A stretch of DNA of 64,000 bases from Bacteroidales bacterium (GTDB taxonomy: Bacteria; Bacteroidota; Bacteroidia; Bacteroidales; BM520): the NCBI GenBank assembly GCA_016285515.1, contig JAEEQW010000006.1, forward strand, positions 80,782 through 144,781, written 5' to 3'. The position numbers and the translations under genes were made by a program. The notes beneath the pieces are model-generated. The model saw only the letters and a program-made list of their open reading frames with translations, was not told the DNA's origin and searched no databases. Positions 63,975 to 64,000 of the stretch are shown here, in pieces (the stretch's first letter is position 1; each line of letters starts with the position of its first letter).

Positions 63975-64000
63975 CACTTTTTTATTTATATCGTATTCAG

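Overview
The window is a chromosomal segment of a Bacteroidota bacterium, most likely in or near the Bacteroidales. The grounds are type IX secretion (T9SS) components and a T9SS-type cargo protein (PorZ, PorG, PorV-like protein, C-terminal sorting domain), a MurF of the type fused to alanine racemase in this phylum, a FeoA-FeoB fusion, KorAB, DUF4175 and DUF3098 proteins, and repeated TAnnTTTG promoter -7 elements. Nearly all of it is dense core genome. No rRNA, tRNA, CRISPR array, insertion sequence or prophage was recognised.

Layout. 1-5.0 kb: the 5' part of murF (minus) diverges from a DEAD-box helicase and feoAB (plus). 5.0-11.0 kb: a minus-strand run rpiB > lutB-like > glnS > relA. 10.96-11.44 kb: an AT-rich, gene-free, strand-switch region with a cluster of DnaA-box-like 9-mers. 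11.4-13.4 kb: a MORN-like repeat protein and tadA (plus). 13.3-22.6 kb: a minus-strand operon DUF4175 > ybeY > mnmG > large histidine kinase, with two parS sites flanking mnmG. 22.7-27.6 kb: mrdA-rodA and aspS. 27.6-32.0 kb: minus-strand folB > porZ > recO > eamA. 32.1-36.3 kb: trkH-ftsX-DUF3098-uppP-truB. 36.4-39.4 kb: queA-ahcY-Rieske-like lipoprotein, closed by a strong terminator. 39.7-49.2 kb: a three-gene surface-protein unit (TonB-dependent receptor, 1540-residue T9SS-type protein, PorV-family protein), also closed by a terminator. 49.3-51.1 kb: greA-HIT-nadK. 51.1-56.5 kb: porG-uppS-bamA and two Skp/OmpH chaperones. 56.6-62.7 kb: korA-korB-SGNH protein-MBOAT acyltransferase. 62.7-64 kb: a GC-richer repeat-like patch and a DUF1016 nuclease-family gene (minus).

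Functional threads. Envelope biogenesis dominates: peptidoglycan (murF, mrdA, rodA, ftsX), undecaprenyl phosphate (uppS, uppP), outer-membrane assembly (bamA, two skp-like genes) and T9SS (porZ, porG, PorV-like, cargo). A second thread is RNA and translation: tadA, mnmG, truB, queA, ybeY, glnS, aspS, greA and a helicase.

The most interesting signal is positional. A perfect parS site (TGTTCCACGTGGAACA) inside the 3' end of ybeY and a second 15/16 site just downstream of mnmG lie 5.5-7.4 kb from the DnaA-box-like cluster. Together they suggest that the window covers the chromosomal origin and centromere region. The parS call rests directly on sequence; the oriC call is inference.
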